A stretch of DNA of 5,828 nucleotides. Origin: Clostridiales bacterium. GTDB taxonomy: Bacteria > Bacillota > Clostridia > Saccharofermentanales > UBA5734. The stretch is taken from assembly GCA_007135995.1 (NCBI GenBank), contig SLHU01000210.1, positions 1 through 5,828 on the forward strand, written 5' to 3'. The notes under the pieces are model-generated. The model saw nothing but the letters and a program-made list of their open reading frames with translations. It did no database searches and had not been told where the DNA came from. A program made the position numbers and the translations under genes. This document shows positions 5,527 to 5,828 of the stretch, in pieces. How positions within the stretch are numbered: position 1 is the stretch's first letter; each line of letters begins with the position of its first letter.

Positions 5527-5828
5527 AGAACCTGAAAGCGGTAACTGGATGAACACCTACGGCGACCTGGTGACGCTGCTGCTTTGCTTTTTTGTGCTGC
5601 TGTTTTCGTTTTCTACCATAGACGCTGCCAAATGGGAAGCGCTGGTCAAATCCTTTTCAGGTGCTTCAGGTATTATCACTGAAGAAAGCCCCGGTGCCCT
5701 GAACTCGCTGAGCATGAGTGCGGCGCAGCGGCCAGAGCAGTTTGAGTGGCAGCAACCAACTGATCTACAGCCAGATCCTGACCCGCAGCCGCAGCAGCCG
5801 GTCACGCTGCCGCCGCAGCCAAGCCCGA
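5501..5828 (+). CDS. motB: MotB, flagellar stator subunit (N-terminal part, 3' end outside window)
   Basis: 109 complete codons are present from a GTG start and the frame is open to the window end. The N-terminus is short and basic (M-R-K-K), followed by WMNTYGDLVTLLLCFFVLL and FSFS, the single MotB membrane helix at about 16-38, with the ion-binding Asp at residue 22. The segment after it, IDAAKWEALVKSFSG, is the conserved start of the plug region. Spacing and identity of D22, C29, F30 and F31 match Vibrio PomB (D24, C31, F32, F33) better than typical proton-type MotB, agreeing with the sodium-type residues in MotA. From about residue 84 the sequence becomes Pro/Gln/Asp-rich (QPDPDPQPQQP and on), a long flexible linker that should lead to the OmpA-like peptidoglycan-binding domain, which is beyond the window. 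It overlaps motA by 26 bases in another frame. Confidence 0.94.
   Translation, partial: MRKKQSQNKEPESGNWMNTYGDLVTLLLCFFVLLFSFSTIDAAKWEALVKSFSGASGIITEESPGALNSLSMSAAQRPEQFEWQQPTDLQPDPDPQPQQPVTLPPQPSP

Overview
The window is an uninterrupted stretch of a Bacillota-type flagellar (fla/che) operon. Every gene is on the + strand, tightly packed, and each has a good Shine-Dalgarno sequence. The order is fliJ (5' end cut off) - ylxF/motE-like - fliK - flgD - flgE - flbD(swrD) - motA - motB (3' end cut off). This order, the short hook protein without an inserted D2-type domain, the FlgD without a C-terminal Ig/FnIII domain, and flbD directly before motAB all point to a Gram-positive, probably clostridial, motile bacterium. 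Base composition is near 50% G+C or slightly above by eye, so it is not a very AT-rich Clostridium. Genus and species cannot be read from this window.

Layout. 1-352: C-terminal part of FliJ, the export-apparatus coiled-coil protein. 352-1011: single-pass membrane, coiled-coil, MgtE_N-like protein (YlxF/MotE type). 1008-2618: FliK, the hook-length ruler, with a long Ala/Ser/Gln-rich middle and a conserved C-terminal switch domain. 2672-3271: FlgD hook cap with a repetitive tail. 3272-3397: 126-base spacer with no convincing gene. 3398-4249: FlgE hook protein. 4288-4584: FlbD/SwrD with a C-terminal extension. 4585-4695: spacer holding a strong stem-loop before motA. 4696-5526: MotA. 5501 to the window end: start of MotB (GTG start, 26-base overlap with motA).

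How the genes work together. FliJ, FliK, FlgD and FlgE cover export and hook assembly: FliJ helps the export ATPase, FlgD caps the growing hook, FlgE is the hook subunit, and FliK measures the hook and switches export specificity. FlbD/SwrD, MotA and MotB concern torque: MotA/MotB form the ion-driven stator, and SwrD is known in Bacillus subtilis to raise motor power. The overlaps fliJ/ylxF (1 base), ylxF/fliK (4 bases) and motA/motB (26 bases) suggest translational coupling.

No wholly new system is visible; this is a recognisable flagellar locus. The points worth a second look are the exact 48-bp tandem repeat in the flgD tail, the sodium-type residue signature in both MotA and MotB, a stem-loop with GGA in its loop just upstream of the GGA-containing motA ribosome binding site (possible CsrA-type control), small inverted repeats ahead of flgD and in the flgD-flgE spacer, the long FlbD tail, and the Pro/Gln-rich MotB linker.
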